A stretch of 64,000 nucleotides of DNA from an uncultured Polaribacter sp. (GCF_947496195.1 NZ_CANMBY010000003.1:1-64000), one strand, 5' to 3'; numbered from the stretch's first letter, positions 16,758 through 25,495 are shown. Program-made: numbers and translations. The notes: generated by a model not told the origin, from the sequence alone.

Positions 16758-17655
16758 ATTTCATAATTTCTTGCCATTCTTCAAATTTGTCTTTATGTTT
16801 AAAACGCTTGTGAGACCATAAATAAAACTCAGGCTGTTCTTTTACATTTTTCTCAGTAATTTTTAAGAATTTCTCAGTAATATCATAATTCTTGAATTTT
16901 TTTGGGTCTTCTGTAATTAATTCAAAATCAGTTTCATAGTAACCTCTTTTTATTTTTTTTGCCCTGTAATTAATTACAACCAAATCATATTTTTTGGCTA
17001 ACATTTCAGCACCTGTATGTACAGGAACTTTTACACCAAAAAATTCTGCCCAATGAAACGTTTTAGGGATCATAGGAGATTGATCACTTAACAAAATATA
17101 AGAACCTTGAATATTATTGTTAAATTTATCTTTAATAAAATTTACAAAGTCAGAAGTTCTAGAACCTACAACTCCAAATTTCTCTCTAGTACTTTTTAAT
17201 TTATCTTCAAAAGTTTCGTTTCTTAATTTATTATAAGCGCCAAACACATTTCCTTTTATCACTAAAGGCAAGCTAGTAGACCATTCCCAATTTGCTAAAT
17301 GTGCACTTACTAATGCTATGCTTTTACCTTGCTCTACATATTTATTTACTAGTTCAGGATTTTTATATTGGTATCTTTTTAAAATTTCTTTTTCAGAAAT
17401 GGTAAAAGATTTAAGACTTTCTACAATCATATCTGTAAAATGTTTGTAGAATTTTTTAGCAATTAATTCTTTTTCTTTTTTAGATTTTTCTGGTAATGCT
17501 GTACTAATGTTATCTAAAATTACATCTTTTCTGTAACCAATGATATGATAAACTAGCACAAAAAGAAAATCTGAAATGATATATAAAATTCGCATTGGTA
17601 ATATCGATATTAACCAAATTATAGGATAAGTAATGTAGAATAATATAAGATTCAT
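16735..17655 (-). CDS. Lysophospholipid/lipid A acyltransferase-family protein (LpxL/HtrB-like), copy 1
   Basis: 306-residue membrane-bound acyltransferase. An N-terminal hydrophobic helix (about 3-37) is followed by the catalytic HX4E motif at His119-Glu124 (SAHLANWEW), LLSDQSP near 190 and a conserved SHKRFKHKDKFEEW C-terminal block. LpxL/HtrB enzymes add secondary acyl chains to Kdo-lipid A at the inner membrane; in Bacteroidota similar proteins may also act on other lipids. A tandem paralogue lies 64 bases upstream. Confidence 0.88.
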   Translation of the reverse strand: MNLILFYITYPIIWLISILPMRILYIISDFLFVLVYHIIGYRKDVILDNISTALPEKSKKEKELIAKKFYKHFTDMIVESLKSFTISEKEILKRYQYKNPELVNKYVEQGKSIALVSAHLANWEWSTSLPLVIKGNVFGAYNKLRNETFEDKLKSTREKFGVVGSRTSDFVNFIKDKFNNNIQGSYILLSDQSPMIPKTFHWAEFFGVKVPVHTGAEMLAKKYDLVVINYRAKKIKRGYYETDFELITEDPKKFKNYDITEKFLKITEKNVKEQPEFYLWSHKRFKHKDKFEEWQEIMKSKQQTKS

Positions 17656-17719
17656 TTGTGTGGTATTAAATACAAATATCGTGCTAAAAATCTATTTGCT
17701 TTATATTTTATAATTTTCT

Positions 17720-18640
17720 CTATTTTTTTAGCTTTTTCTGAACGTTTTTCATGCTTTTCCATTCATTAAACCGATCTTTATGTTTAAATCTTTTATGAGA
17801 CCATAAATAACATTCTGGTTGTTTTTTTACAAGTTCTTCAGTAAGCTTTATATATTCATCCGTAATTTTATAATTCTCAATTTCTTTAGGATTTTTAGTT
17901 ATCAATTTAAAATCGGTTTCATAAAATCCTCGTTTTATTTTTTTTGTAGCACAAAAAACAACTGCTAAATCAAATTTTTTTGCAATAGTTTCAGCTCCTA
18001 CATGTATAGGTACTTTAATACCAAAAAAATCAGTCCAATATAAAGATCGTTCTACTTGAGGTGATTGGTCACTTAGCAATAAATATATACTTTGTTTTTT
18101 TTCCTTAAAGTTCTTTAAAATTACCTTAGTAGTTTTTGAAGACTCATAACATTTAAAGCCAAAACGCTCTCTAGATCTTTTAACCACCTTATCAAAATAA
18201 GTATTACCTAAACTAGTATAAGCGCCGTAAACTTTACTATTAACTACCAATGGAGAATTCACAGACCATTCCCAGTTAGCTTGATGTGCTCCAATAAATA
18301 TAATGCTTTTCCCTTCTTTTAATAGATTGTTTACTAACTCAGGATTTGTGTATTGATATCTTTTTACTATTTCACTCTTACTAATTGAAATGGCTTTTAT
18401 GGTTTCTATAAATAAATCAGTAAAGTGTTTAAAAAAGTATTTAGAGTAGTGTTTGTTTTCTTTAAAAGAGTTGTTAGGAAAAGCTAGATTTAAATTATTT
18501 AAAACAACTTTTTTTCGGTATTTAAATACATGAAAAATTAATAGGTAAAGTATATCAGATAATATATATAATATCCTTAAAGGTAATTTAGATAATAACT
18601 TTACTATGGGATATACTAAGATAAAAGTAATAAACTGCAT
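17720..18640 (-). CDS. Lysophospholipid/lipid A acyltransferase-family protein (LpxL/HtrB-like), copy 2
   Basis: 306 residues, the same length as its neighbour, with the same layout: hydrophobic N-terminus, HX4E at His119-Glu124 (GAHQANWEW), LLSDQSP and WSHKRFKHKDRFNEW near the end. The two copies align end to end without gaps in the blocks checked, so this is a tandem duplication. Either each adds a different acyl chain or the two use different acceptors; the sequence does not say which. Confidence 0.88.
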   Translation of the reverse strand: MQFITFILVYPIVKLLSKLPLRILYILSDILYLLIFHVFKYRKKVVLNNLNLAFPNNSFKENKHYSKYFFKHFTDLFIETIKAISISKSEIVKRYQYTNPELVNNLLKEGKSIIFIGAHQANWEWSVNSPLVVNSKVYGAYTSLGNTYFDKVVKRSRERFGFKCYESSKTTKVILKNFKEKKQSIYLLLSDQSPQVERSLYWTDFFGIKVPIHVGAETIAKKFDLAVVFCATKKIKRGFYETDFKLITKNPKEIENYKITDEYIKLTEELVKKQPECYLWSHKRFKHKDRFNEWKSMKNVQKKLKK

Positions 18641-18721
18641 ACTAATTTTTTCGAGTACAAATATCTATATTTTAATTTGAAAAGGTAAAAGGAAATCAAA
18701 CAGAATTGTTATGTTTGTTTT

Positions 18722-19375
18722 ATGTTACAACAATCAAATTTAATAGTATTAGGTATTATAATAGCTAATGTTTTAGTATCTATGAAAGGTTTTGATGATT
18801 ATGCCTTTTTAGATAAGTATAAATTTCAAGTTAGTAGGATAAAAGGAGGAGAGAAGGTAAGGTTGTTTACATCAGGTTTTTTGCATGTAGATTGGATGCA
18901 TCTTATTTTAAATATGTATGTTCTATATGTTTTTGCAGATTTTGTGGCTAATATTTTAGGAAATAATAGTTTTTTAATTATTTATTTTGGAAGTCTTTTA
19001 GCAGGAAGTTTTTATTCTTTGTCTTATCATAAAGATGAGCCTTATTACTCTGCTGTTGGTGCATCTGGAGCAGTTTCTGGTATTGTTTACTCATCAATTC
19101 TACTTTTTCCTGATATGCAGTTATTGCTCTTTTTTGCTATACCTATTCCTGGTTATGTTTTTGGAGTAGGGTATTTATTATATTCTATATATGGAATGAA
19201 AAAACAACTTGGGAATGTAGGACATGCAGCCCATTTAGGTGGTGCAATTGGAGGATTTGCTTTAACTTTATTATTAAAGCCTATTTTATTTTCTATCAAT
19301 ACTACATTTGTGATACTTTTAGCAATTCCGATTCTGTTATTATTGTTTTTTGGTGATAAGCTAAAAAAGTTATAA
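18722..19375 (+). CDS. Rhomboid-family intramembrane serine protease
   Basis: 217-residue polytopic protein with about six helices. The rhomboid nucleophile block GASGAVSG gives Ser115, and AAHLGGAIGG supplies the catalytic His171; HLILNMYVLYVFAD (His60..Asn64) is the usual TM2 motif. Rhomboids cleave single-pass membrane proteins within the membrane. A -7-like TATGTTTG at 18710-18717 lies only five bases before the ATG, so the transcript may be nearly leaderless. The terminator at 19381 follows. Confidence 0.93.
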   Translation: MLQQSNLIVLGIIIANVLVSMKGFDDYAFLDKYKFQVSRIKGGEKVRLFTSGFLHVDWMHLILNMYVLYVFADFVANILGNNSFLIIYFGSLLAGSFYSLSYHKDEPYYSAVGASGAVSGIVYSSILLFPDMQLLLFFAIPIPGYVFGVGYLLYSIYGMKKQLGNVGHAAHLGGAIGGFALTLLLKPILFSINTTFVILLAIPILLLLFFGDKLKKL

Positions 19376-19380
19376 AAAAA

Positions 19381-19411
19381 AGACTTTACGATATCGTAAA
19401 GTCTTTTTTTT
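19381..19411. terminator. Bidirectional terminator shared by the rhomboid gene and the tRNA unit
   Basis: A 24-base perfect palindrome (AGACTTTACGAT/ATCGTAAAGTCT, 19381-19404) is flanked by an A-run on the left and a T-run (19405-19411) on the right. It can stop the rightward rhomboid transcript and the leftward tRNA transcript. It begins one base past the mature tRNA-Gly 3' end. Confidence 0.92.
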
Positions 19412-19412
19412 G

Positions 19413-19485
19413 AGCGAGAGACCAGGTTCGAACTGGCGACATTCAGCTTGGAAGGCTGACGCTCTACCAACTGAGCTACTCTCGC
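19413..19485 (-). tRNA. tRNA-Gly (anticodon TCC)
   Basis: 73-base cloverleaf on the reverse strand: acceptor GCGAGAG pairs with CTCTCGC, discriminator U as is usual for tRNA-Gly, D arm TAGCTCAGTTGGTAGAGC, anticodon loop CTTCCAA (TCC) and T loop GTTCGAA. The 3' CCA is not encoded. Confidence 0.95.
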
Positions 19486-19510
19486 TTGGTAAAGCTTTTT
19501 TAAAAAATTG

Positions 19511-19584
19511 TAGCGAGGAGCAGATTTGAACTGCCGACCTCAGGGTTATGAATCCTGCGCTCTAACCAACTGAGCTACCTCGCC
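19511..19584 (-). tRNA. tRNA-Met (anticodon CAT)
   Basis: 74-base cloverleaf on the reverse strand: GGCGAGG with CCTCGCT (a G1-U72 wobble), D arm TAGCTCAGTTGGTTAGAGC, anticodon loop TTCATAA, T loop GTTCAAA, discriminator A. No encoded CCA. CAT could also be elongator Met or lysidine-modified Ile2; the acceptor end is not initiator-like by eye. The anticodon stem has an A-C apposition next to the loop. It is the upstream member of the two-tRNA unit. Confidence 0.92.
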
Positions 19585-19601
19585 ATTCATATTTGAGGCT
19601 G

Positions 19602-19632
19602 CAAATATAAATGAATTTTAGAGATTCGCAAG
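19602..19632 (-). promoter_or_regulatory. Promoter of the tRNA-Met/tRNA-Gly unit
   Basis: Reverse strand: CTTG (19632-19629), 19 bases, then TATATTTG (19609-19602). The predicted start, ~19596, is about 12 bases before tRNA-Met. Confidence 0.65.
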
Positions 19633-19696
19633 CAGAGGTTTTAATTTTTTTTAAATAGAATTAATACCTATATTGTGTGCCTAACTAAACGAAAAA

Positions 19697-20080
19697 ATGG
19701 ATAAAGTCAAATACGAATTAGAAATCCCTATACACGCATCTCCTAGCATGTTGTATCAATATATTTCTTCTCCTTCTAGTTTGCAAGAATGGTTTGCTGA
19801 CAAAGTAAACTCTAGAGGGAAAATTTTTAGTTTTATTTGGGATGATACAGAAGAAAAAGCAAAGCTAATAACTAAAAAATCTGATGATAGAATACGATTT
19901 AAATGGTTAGAAAGTGAGGATGATGATAGTTATTTTGAAATTAAGATTCAAGTTGATGCATTAACAAAGGATGTGTCTTTAATAATAACTGATTTTGCAG
20001 ACGATGAAGATGAAGTAGAAGAGGCAAAGCAACTTTGGGAAAATCAAATAGACGAATTAAAGCATACCATAGGAGCATAG
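19697..20080 (+). CDS. START-like domain protein
   Basis: 127 residues with an SRPBCC/START-type helix-grip fold: YELEIPIHASPSMLYQYIS at the start, LQEWFADKV, alternating strands (FSFIWDD, RIRFKWLES) and a long C-terminal helix (EEAKQLWENQIDELKHTIG). These folds hold hydrophobic ligands, but this small Bacteroidota family has no assigned ligand. It lies just before a class-IV aminotransferase in the same direction but is separated from it by a terminator. Confidence 0.85.
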   Translation: MDKVKYELEIPIHASPSMLYQYISSPSSLQEWFADKVNSRGKIFSFIWDDTEEKAKLITKKSDDRIRFKWLESEDDDSYFEIKIQVDALTKDVSLIITDFADDEDEVEEAKQLWENQIDELKHTIGA

Positions 20081-20105
20081 ACAAATGCTATTATTTATAT
20101 AAATG

Positions 20106-20131
20106 ACTCAGTTTTTTAACTGAGTTTTTTT
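20106..20131 (+). terminator. Terminator after the START-like gene
   Basis: Stem ACTCAGTT (20106-20113) / AACTGAGT (20118-20125), four-T loop and a following T-run. Confidence 0.9.
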
Positions 20132-20155
20132 ATGTCTTATTATTATCAAAAGCCT

Positions 20156-20163
20156 TAATTTTG
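20156..20163 (+). promoter_or_regulatory. -7 box for the class-IV aminotransferase
   Basis: TAATTTTG matches TAnnTTTG, 20 bases before the ATG. A second weaker box TATATTTA lies at 20170-20177. Confidence 0.5.
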
Positions 20164-20182
20164 TTCTTTTATATTTAGAAGT

Positions 20183-21013
20183 ATGATAAATTTTAATGGA
20201 GACATTTTAGATCAAGAAAAATTTTCTCTAACTGCTGAAAATAGAGGTTTTAAATATGGTGATGCTGTATTTGAAACTATTAAAGTTGTAAATAATAAAG
20301 TAATTTTTTGGGAAGATCACTATTTTAGATTGATGGCTTCTATGAGAATGCTTAGAATGAAAATTCCTATGAGTTTTACATTAGAATTTTTAGAAAAAGA
20401 AATTTTAAGTTTAGTAAAAGCGAATAACACTTCACAAAAATCTAGAGTAAGATTAACTATTTTTAGAAAAGATGGTGGTTTATATAAGCCAAAAACTAAT
20501 GAAATAGATTTTTTGGTTGAAGCTTCTGAATTAAATCATAACATTAAAAATGATTATAAGATAGATATATTTAAAGACTTTTATAATTATTCTGGATTAT
20601 TATCAACCATTAAAACAAACAATAAAATGCTAAATACTTTAGCTAGTGTTTTTGCTAAAGAAAACGACTTAGATAATTGTATTTTAATTAATGAGAAAAA
20701 GGGGGTAGTAGAAGTTACAAATGGTAATATTTTTATTGTAAAAGATAATGTTATAAAAACTCCTGCAACTACAGAAGGTTGTATTAAAGGTATTGTTAGG
20801 AAAAAAGTACTTGAAATTCTATCAAAAAATGAAGAGTTTAAAGTTGAAGAAACTTCAATTTCTCCATTCGAAATTCAAAAAGCTGATGAGGTTTTTATAA
20901 CAAATGCTATTATTGGTATTCAGCCTGTTACTCAATATAAAAAGAAAACATTTAAAGTTGATTTTAGTAAAAAAATTGCTAAAAATTTACAAGTTTTGGA
21001 GTTTACAACTTAA
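20183..21013 (+). CDS. Aminotransferase class IV (branched-chain aminotransferase/ADC lyase-like)
   Basis: 276-residue fold-type IV PLP enzyme. The opening NGDILDQEKFSLTAENRGFKYGDAVFETI is typical of class IV; a lysine in the IKTNNK block (about residues 148-153) is the expected Schiff-base lysine; VTNGNIFIVKDNVIKTPATTEGCIKGI is the cofactor phosphate block, and EVFITNAI follows. Sequence alone does not separate an IlvE-like transaminase from aminodeoxychorismate lyase (PabC). The 3' end overlaps the convergent yqgE gene by four bases. Confidence 0.88.
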   Translation: MINFNGDILDQEKFSLTAENRGFKYGDAVFETIKVVNNKVIFWEDHYFRLMASMRMLRMKIPMSFTLEFLEKEILSLVKANNTSQKSRVRLTIFRKDGGLYKPKTNEIDFLVEASELNHNIKNDYKIDIFKDFYNYSGLLSTIKTNNKMLNTLASVFAKENDLDNCILINEKKGVVEVTNGNIFIVKDNVIKTPATTEGCIKGIVRKKVLEILSKNEEFKVEETSISPFEIQKADEVFITNAIIGIQPVTQYKKKTFKVDFSKKIAKNLQVLEFTT

Positions 21014-21567
21014 TTTAAAGTAACATCACTAGGTGCATTTGCCCAAAGCTTATAATCACCACCTTTTTGTATTAATTTGTTTCTCCATAAAAACATGTCG
21101 TTTTCGGCAAAAATATCTTCAGAATCGTTTTCCGAGATAAACCATGACTTTGTGTTTATTTCATCTATTAGTTGATTTTTTTCCCAACCAGAATATCCTA
21201 AGAAAAAACGAATGTCATTTTTTTGAAGTAAATTGTTATTTAAGAGATTCTTTAATGTTTCAAAATTACCACCCCAATAAATGCCATTGTTTACCTCTAT
21301 GCTATCTGGTATTAATTCTGGTACTTGGTGAACAAAATACAAATTATCTTGCTCTACAGGTCCTCCTTGGTATATTGTAAAGTCTGCATTTATTTCTGGT
21401 AACAAATCATTAATGGTAAAATTTAAAGGTTTATTAAATATAAAACCTACAGAATTATTTTCAGAATGTTCTGTAATTAAAATAATAGATCTATTAAATG
21501 ATGAGTCATTTAATATAGATGGCTCAGCAATTAAAAGTTTTCCTTTTGTAGGTTTTAAATTGGGCAT
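21010..21567 (-). CDS. YqgE/AlgH family protein (UPF0301)
   Basis: 185 residues with the family's landmarks: KGKLLIAEPSI and FNRSIILITEH at the N-terminus, GFIFNKPL, YQGGPVEQDNLYFVH and a later FFLGYSGWEKNQL. The biochemical function is not established. It lies downstream of hup on the same strand but beyond a strong terminator, so it needs its own promoter or read-through. Confidence 0.93.
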   Translation of the reverse strand: MPNLKPTKGKLLIAEPSILNDSSFNRSIILITEHSENNSVGFIFNKPLNFTINDLLPEINADFTIYQGGPVEQDNLYFVHQVPELIPDSIEVNNGIYWGGNFETLKNLLNNNLLQKNDIRFFLGYSGWEKNQLIDEINTKSWFISENDSEDIFAENDMFLWRNKLIQKGGDYKLWANAPSDVTLN

Positions 21568-21592
21568 AAGTAAATATATAAAATTATAGGTA

Positions 21593-21620
21593 TAAAAAAA
21601 ACTCTCTTAAAAAGAGAGTT
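21593..21620 (-). terminator. hup terminator
   Basis: Read on the reverse strand: ACTCTCTT / AAGAGAGT 8-bp stem (21619-21601) with a three-base loop, followed by seven T. Confidence 0.9.
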
Positions 21621-21646
21621 TTCTATAATAAAACGATAAACTAAGA

Positions 21647-21919
21647 TTAGTTTACAGCGTCGCTTAATCCTGCACCAGCTTTAAATTTAGCTACATTTTT
21701 AGCAGCAATTTGGATAGTTTTACCAGTTTGAGGGTTTCTACCACTTCTTGCAGCTCTTTTAGAAACTGAAAAAGTTCCAAAACCAACTAAAGCAACTTTA
21801 TCTCCTTTTTTTAAAGCAGAAGTTACATTTCCTGTAAAAGATTCTAATGCTGCTTTTGCTGCTACTTTAGAAATTCCTGCGTCTGCAGCCATTGCATCGA
21901 TTAAATCTGACTTGTTCAT
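21647..21919 (-). CDS. HU family DNA-binding protein
   Basis: 90-residue histone-like protein, standard HU length. The N-terminal helices ([25 protein letters not shown]), [25 protein letters not shown] with the conserved DNA-contacting arm (RNPQTG) and the C-terminal [13 protein letters not shown] are all typical. It is monocistronic, with a strong consensus promoter (21973-22003) and a strong terminator. Confidence 0.97.
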   Translation of the reverse strand: MNKSDLIDAMAADAGISKVAAKAALESFTGNVTSALKKGDKVALVGFGTFSVSKRAARSGRNPQTGKTIQIAAKNVAKFKAGAGLSDAVN

Positions 21920-21972
21920 AATAAATAGATTTTAAATTATTGAATATTTATATTTTTTGCTAAAAAGCTTAA

Positions 21973-22003
21973 CAAATATAGACGGATTAAGGGCTTACGC
22001 AAA
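21973..22003 (-). promoter_or_regulatory. hup promoter
   Basis: On the reverse strand TTTG (22003-22000), 19 bases, TATATTTG (21980-21973): a textbook Bacteroidota -33/-7 promoter about 50 bases upstream of the hup ATG. Confidence 0.85.
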
Positions 22004-22107
22004 TTTGAGGTATATAAATAGGGGGTTTTGTTAATAAATACCTATTAAATGTTAATAACGACTAGTATTTTTGTTTAAAAAACGCAAAATTCCTTGTTAG
22101 TAAAGGG

Positions 22108-23052
22108 TTATAGCACTTTTGCATCTTCAGAAAAATGAAATCCATTAAGTAGGCTTTTAATATCCATTTTTCGCTTACCAGATAATTTTATTTCTAATAC
22201 ATTTATATAACCATTTTCAACAGCTATTTTTAATTCTTTTTTAGTTGTCTTTATTAGTCCTATATTATAAGAATGTTTTTCATAAACCTTTTCTACTTTG
22301 TATAATTGAGCTTTAATAGTTTCTTTATTGTTTTCTATTAAAGTCCAAGCAGAAGGAAAAGGATTTAAACCTCTTATTTTATTGTAAATGTTTTCAATAG
22401 ATTCTGACCAATCAATTTTAGTATTTTCTGAATTAAGTTTTGGTGCAGACTTTTCTTCTAATTCTGGTTGTTTAGTAGTGCTAATATTTCCATTTTCTAT
22501 TTGGTCTACTGTTTGCAAAACTAACTCAGCACCTAAAAACATAAGTTTATCATGTAAAGTACCTACAGTATCATCAGGTAAAATCTCAATTTCTTTTTGT
22601 AAGATAATTTCTCCAGTATCAATTTTATCATCTATAAAAAAAGTAGTAACACCAGTTTTTGTTTCTCCATTTATAATTGCCCAATGAATAGGTGCAGCAC
22701 CTCTATATTCAGGCAATAAAGAAGCATGTAAATTAAATGTACCGAATTTTGGCATGTCCCAAACTATTTTAGGCAACATTCTAAAGGCTACTACTATTTG
22801 TAAATCTGCAGATAGTTTTTTTAGTTCATCAACAAAATTTTCATTTTTTAAGTTGGTTGGTTGTAAAATAGCTAAGTTTTCTTTTAATGCATATTTTTTT
22901 ACTGCAGATTCATTTAATTTTCTTCCTCTACCTGCAGGTTTGTCTGGAGCAGTAATAACCCCAACAATATTATAATTGTTTTTTACTAAATGATCTAAAA
23001 TAGTCACTGCAAAATCTGGAGTGCCCATAAAAACTATTCGTAAATTTTTCAT
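22108..23052 (-). CDS. fmt: Methionyl-tRNA formyltransferase
   Basis: 314-residue enzyme that formylates initiator Met-tRNA. RIVFMGTPDFAV and ITAPDKPAGRG at the N-terminus, the catalytic NLHASLLPEYRGAAPIHWAI block with the active-site Asn and His, and FIDDKIDTGEI with the catalytic Asp. The C-terminal OB-like tRNA-binding domain starts around residue 205. It follows recQ with a two-base gap; the order AAA ATPase, recQ, fmt suggests one operon. Confidence 0.97.
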   Translation of the reverse strand: MKNLRIVFMGTPDFAVTILDHLVKNNYNIVGVITAPDKPAGRGRKLNESAVKKYALKENLAILQPTNLKNENFVDELKKLSADLQIVVAFRMLPKIVWDMPKFGTFNLHASLLPEYRGAAPIHWAIINGETKTGVTTFFIDDKIDTGEIILQKEIEILPDDTVGTLHDKLMFLGAELVLQTVDQIENGNISTTKQPELEEKSAPKLNSENTKIDWSESIENIYNKIRGLNPFPSAWTLIENNKETIKAQLYKVEKVYEKHSYNIGLIKTTKKELKIAVENGYINVLEIKLSGKRKMDIKSLLNGFHFSEDAKVL

Positions 23053-23054
23053 GT

Positions 23055-24947
23055 TTAAGATTTGATTTCGTATTTGTTTCTAGAATTAATTTTAATTTTA
23101 TCTAGAGTTAATAGACTACGCAAATGTATTAAAACTTCATGCTCATTACTATTTAAATGGGTAATGATTTCAGAAGAGGTTAATGATTTTTTAAGGTTTA
23201 ATAATTTTAAAATTTCTATTTCAATATCTTTAATTGAAGTCTTTTTTTGAGTTAAACAGACATCACAAATACCACATTTTTTATCTGAATTTTCATCAAA
23301 ATAATTTAAAATTTGAATACTTCTACAGATGTTACTATTGTTTAAATAAGCTAAAAAAGCATTAAACTTTTCTTCTTTTAATTTTAAAAACTGTGTTATT
23401 TCTTTGCTAAATAAATTTATAGTTCTATCATCTTCTCTAGGCAAAAGAAATTGAATTTCTGTATCTGTTATTACAGGGTTGTATTCTAATATATTTTCTT
23501 TATCTAGTTGCTTCAAATACTGAATTACTTGCGAAGAAGTTATATTATTTTTTTTTGCAAGTACAAATTCGTTAATATTAACTTTTTGTTTATATAAACC
23601 AGTATAACTTCTTAGTATTGAGTTAATAAAATTTTTAATATAGATATTATTTATAGCGTATTTTATAACAAAATCATTAGAAGTTTTAAACATTATAGTT
23701 GATTTTTTTTGAAACGTATTAGATAATGAAACAATACCATTGTTCATTAAAATGCGTAAAATAAACTCAACTTTATTTTGTGTAAATTGATACTTTTTAG
23801 CAAAGTCATATGTGTTTAAAGGAAACGATTTGTCTAAAATTTCACCATTACTAATTTCGAAATTTTGATATAATTTTCGATGTACTTTTTTAATTTCTGA
23901 TAAGGTTGGAATATTCTTAAAAAAACGTTTTTTATAAATTTCAAGATCATGATTGTTTTTTAATAAAACAGCAAAAGATTTTTTAGAATCTCTTCCTGCT
24001 CTTCCTGCTTCTTGAACATAATTTTCTATACTACTTGGTATATCAAAATGTATAACAACTCCAACATTAGATTTGTCTATACCCATGCCAAAAGCATTTG
24101 TTGCTATCATAATTGGTGTTTCTTCTTTTAGCCAATTATCAAAAGCATTCTTTTTTTGATCGGTTGTTAATTTTCCATGATAAAAACTACTCTTAAATCC
24201 GTTTGCATTTAAAAAGTTAGAAAGTTCAATTGTTTTTTTTCTTGAATTCACATAAACTATTGCTGGTCTTCTTGTTTTTAAAAAAATTTGTGTTAGCCTA
24301 GTTAATTTATCTTCTACAGAAAATATCTGATAAGCCAAATTATCTTTATAATAACTTTTTGTAAATAGTTTAGGTTCTTTTAAATCTAAATTTATCTCTA
24401 TGTCATTTATTACTTTTTTAGTAGCTGTAGCTGTTAAAGCAATGTAATTAATATTTTGGAAGTGTTCTTTTATTTGTGTTATGTTTCTATATGAAGGTCT
24501 AAAATCATGCCCCCATTCAGAAATACAATGTGCCTCATCAACAGCAATTAAAGAAAGAGTTAATTCTTTTAATTTTTCTTGAATTAAAGTAGATTGAAGT
24601 CTTTCTGGTGATATATATAGTAGTTTGTAATTATTGAATTTTATAGCATCAAAAAGAGAAACAATTTCGTCTACACTTGAGTTTGGTTTTATATAAGTTG
24701 CTTTAATTCCTCTTTTTACTAAGCTATTTACTTGATCTTGCATTAGTGCTATTAATGGAGAAATTACCAAACATACTCCTTCTAACAATAATGCAGGTAT
24801 TTGATAGCAGATTGATTTTCCACTTCCTGTAGGTAGTAAAGTGATAACATCTTTTTTACTTAAAACAGCTTCTATCACTTCTTTTTGAGGTAATTTAAAA
24901 CTAGAGTAACCCCAATATTTTTCTAATATTTCTTCAGAAGAAATCAT
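23055..24947 (-). CDS. recQ: RecQ-family ATP-dependent DNA helicase
   Basis: 630 residues, 3'-5' helicase for recombination and fork repair. Walker A TGSGKS (residues 40-45), DEAH box (VDEAHCISEWGHDFRPSY), NAFGMGIDK and QEAGRAGRD (motifs V and VI) occupy the first ~340 residues. The zinc-type cysteines (NICR, then CGICDVC) appear only near residues 535-565, after a ~200-residue segment, and no HRDC domain is recognisable at the C-terminus. The ATG overlaps the stop of the upstream AAA ATPase (ATGA). Confidence 0.94.
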   Translation of the reverse strand: MISSEEILEKYWGYSSFKLPQKEVIEAVLSKKDVITLLPTGSGKSICYQIPALLLEGVCLVISPLIALMQDQVNSLVKRGIKATYIKPNSSVDEIVSLFDAIKFNNYKLLYISPERLQSTLIQEKLKELTLSLIAVDEAHCISEWGHDFRPSYRNITQIKEHFQNINYIALTATATKKVINDIEINLDLKEPKLFTKSYYKDNLAYQIFSVEDKLTRLTQIFLKTRRPAIVYVNSRKKTIELSNFLNANGFKSSFYHGKLTTDQKKNAFDNWLKEETPIMIATNAFGMGIDKSNVGVVIHFDIPSSIENYVQEAGRAGRDSKKSFAVLLKNNHDLEIYKKRFFKNIPTLSEIKKVHRKLYQNFEISNGEILDKSFPLNTYDFAKKYQFTQNKVEFILRILMNNGIVSLSNTFQKKSTIMFKTSNDFVIKYAINNIYIKNFINSILRSYTGLYKQKVNINEFVLAKKNNITSSQVIQYLKQLDKENILEYNPVITDTEIQFLLPREDDRTINLFSKEITQFLKLKEEKFNAFLAYLNNSNICRSIQILNYFDENSDKKCGICDVCLTQKKTSIKDIEIEILKLLNLKKSLTSSEIITHLNSNEHEVLIHLRSLLTLDKIKINSRNKYEIKS

Positions 24948-25495
24948 TTAAGTTGTTCGATTGAATGTAAGATGTAGTTTACTCTATCTTCAATACTCCC
25001 AAAAGGAACTTTAACAATTTTATAGCCCAATTTTAGGTAAGCTTCGTGTAAGTATTTATCTATTTTAATAGTTTCTTCAAAAGATTCGTAACGTTCGTTG
25101 TCAGTTTCGTGTATTTTTTCCCAAGGAGAAAAATGAAAAATGACATCGTATTTGTATTTTTTACTTTTCTCTATAAAATAATCTGGGTAATCTGTTTTAG
25201 CGTAATTTAAATAAGCAAAAACATCTGGTAAACCTCTATCAAAAAAGATAGGGGTAGCATTTAGTTTTTGAGCCTCTAAAAACTGAGTTTCTCTGCCCTC
25301 TAATAATAGCTTACTAAAAAGTATAGGCTCAGTTAAAAAAAGTTGATCTATGCCTTTCTTTTGAGCTTCTAGAGTTACTTGTCTAGAGATTTCATGAAAA
25401 CAAGAGAATCCTTTTTCATCTAAACTATTTATGATGGTGGTTTTGCCAGTTCCTGGGCCACCTATTAATACAACTTTTAATTGCTTTTTTAACAA
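24944..25495 (-). CDS. AAA_28-type ATP-binding protein (P-loop NTPase)
   Basis: About 183 residues from the preferred start. Walker A GGPGTGKTT is followed by SLDEKGFSCFHEISRQV, FDRGLPDVFAYLN and HFSPWEKIHETDNERYESFEE, a pattern of the NadR/Ttd14-like AAA_28 ATPases of unknown substrate. The open frame extends to a TTG at 25558, but a consensus -7 box (25552-25545) lies inside that extension. I therefore prefer the TTG at 25495, which gives MLKKQLKVVLIGG, close to the usual beginning. It is first of the unit AAA, recQ, fmt and ends overlapping recQ. Confidence 0.82.
   Translation of the reverse strand: MLKKQLKVVLIGGPGTGKTTIINSLDEKGFSCFHEISRQVTLEAQKKGIDQLFLTEPILFSKLLLEGRETQFLEAQKLNATPIFFDRGLPDVFAYLNYAKTDYPDYFIEKSKKYKYDVIFHFSPWEKIHETDNERYESFEETIKIDKYLHEAYLKLGYKIVKVPFGSIEDRVNYILHSIEQLK

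Noticed and set aside
19413..19584. tRNA genes as an integration site
   Set aside because: Both tRNAs are intact and no partial tRNA copy or integrase occurs in the window.
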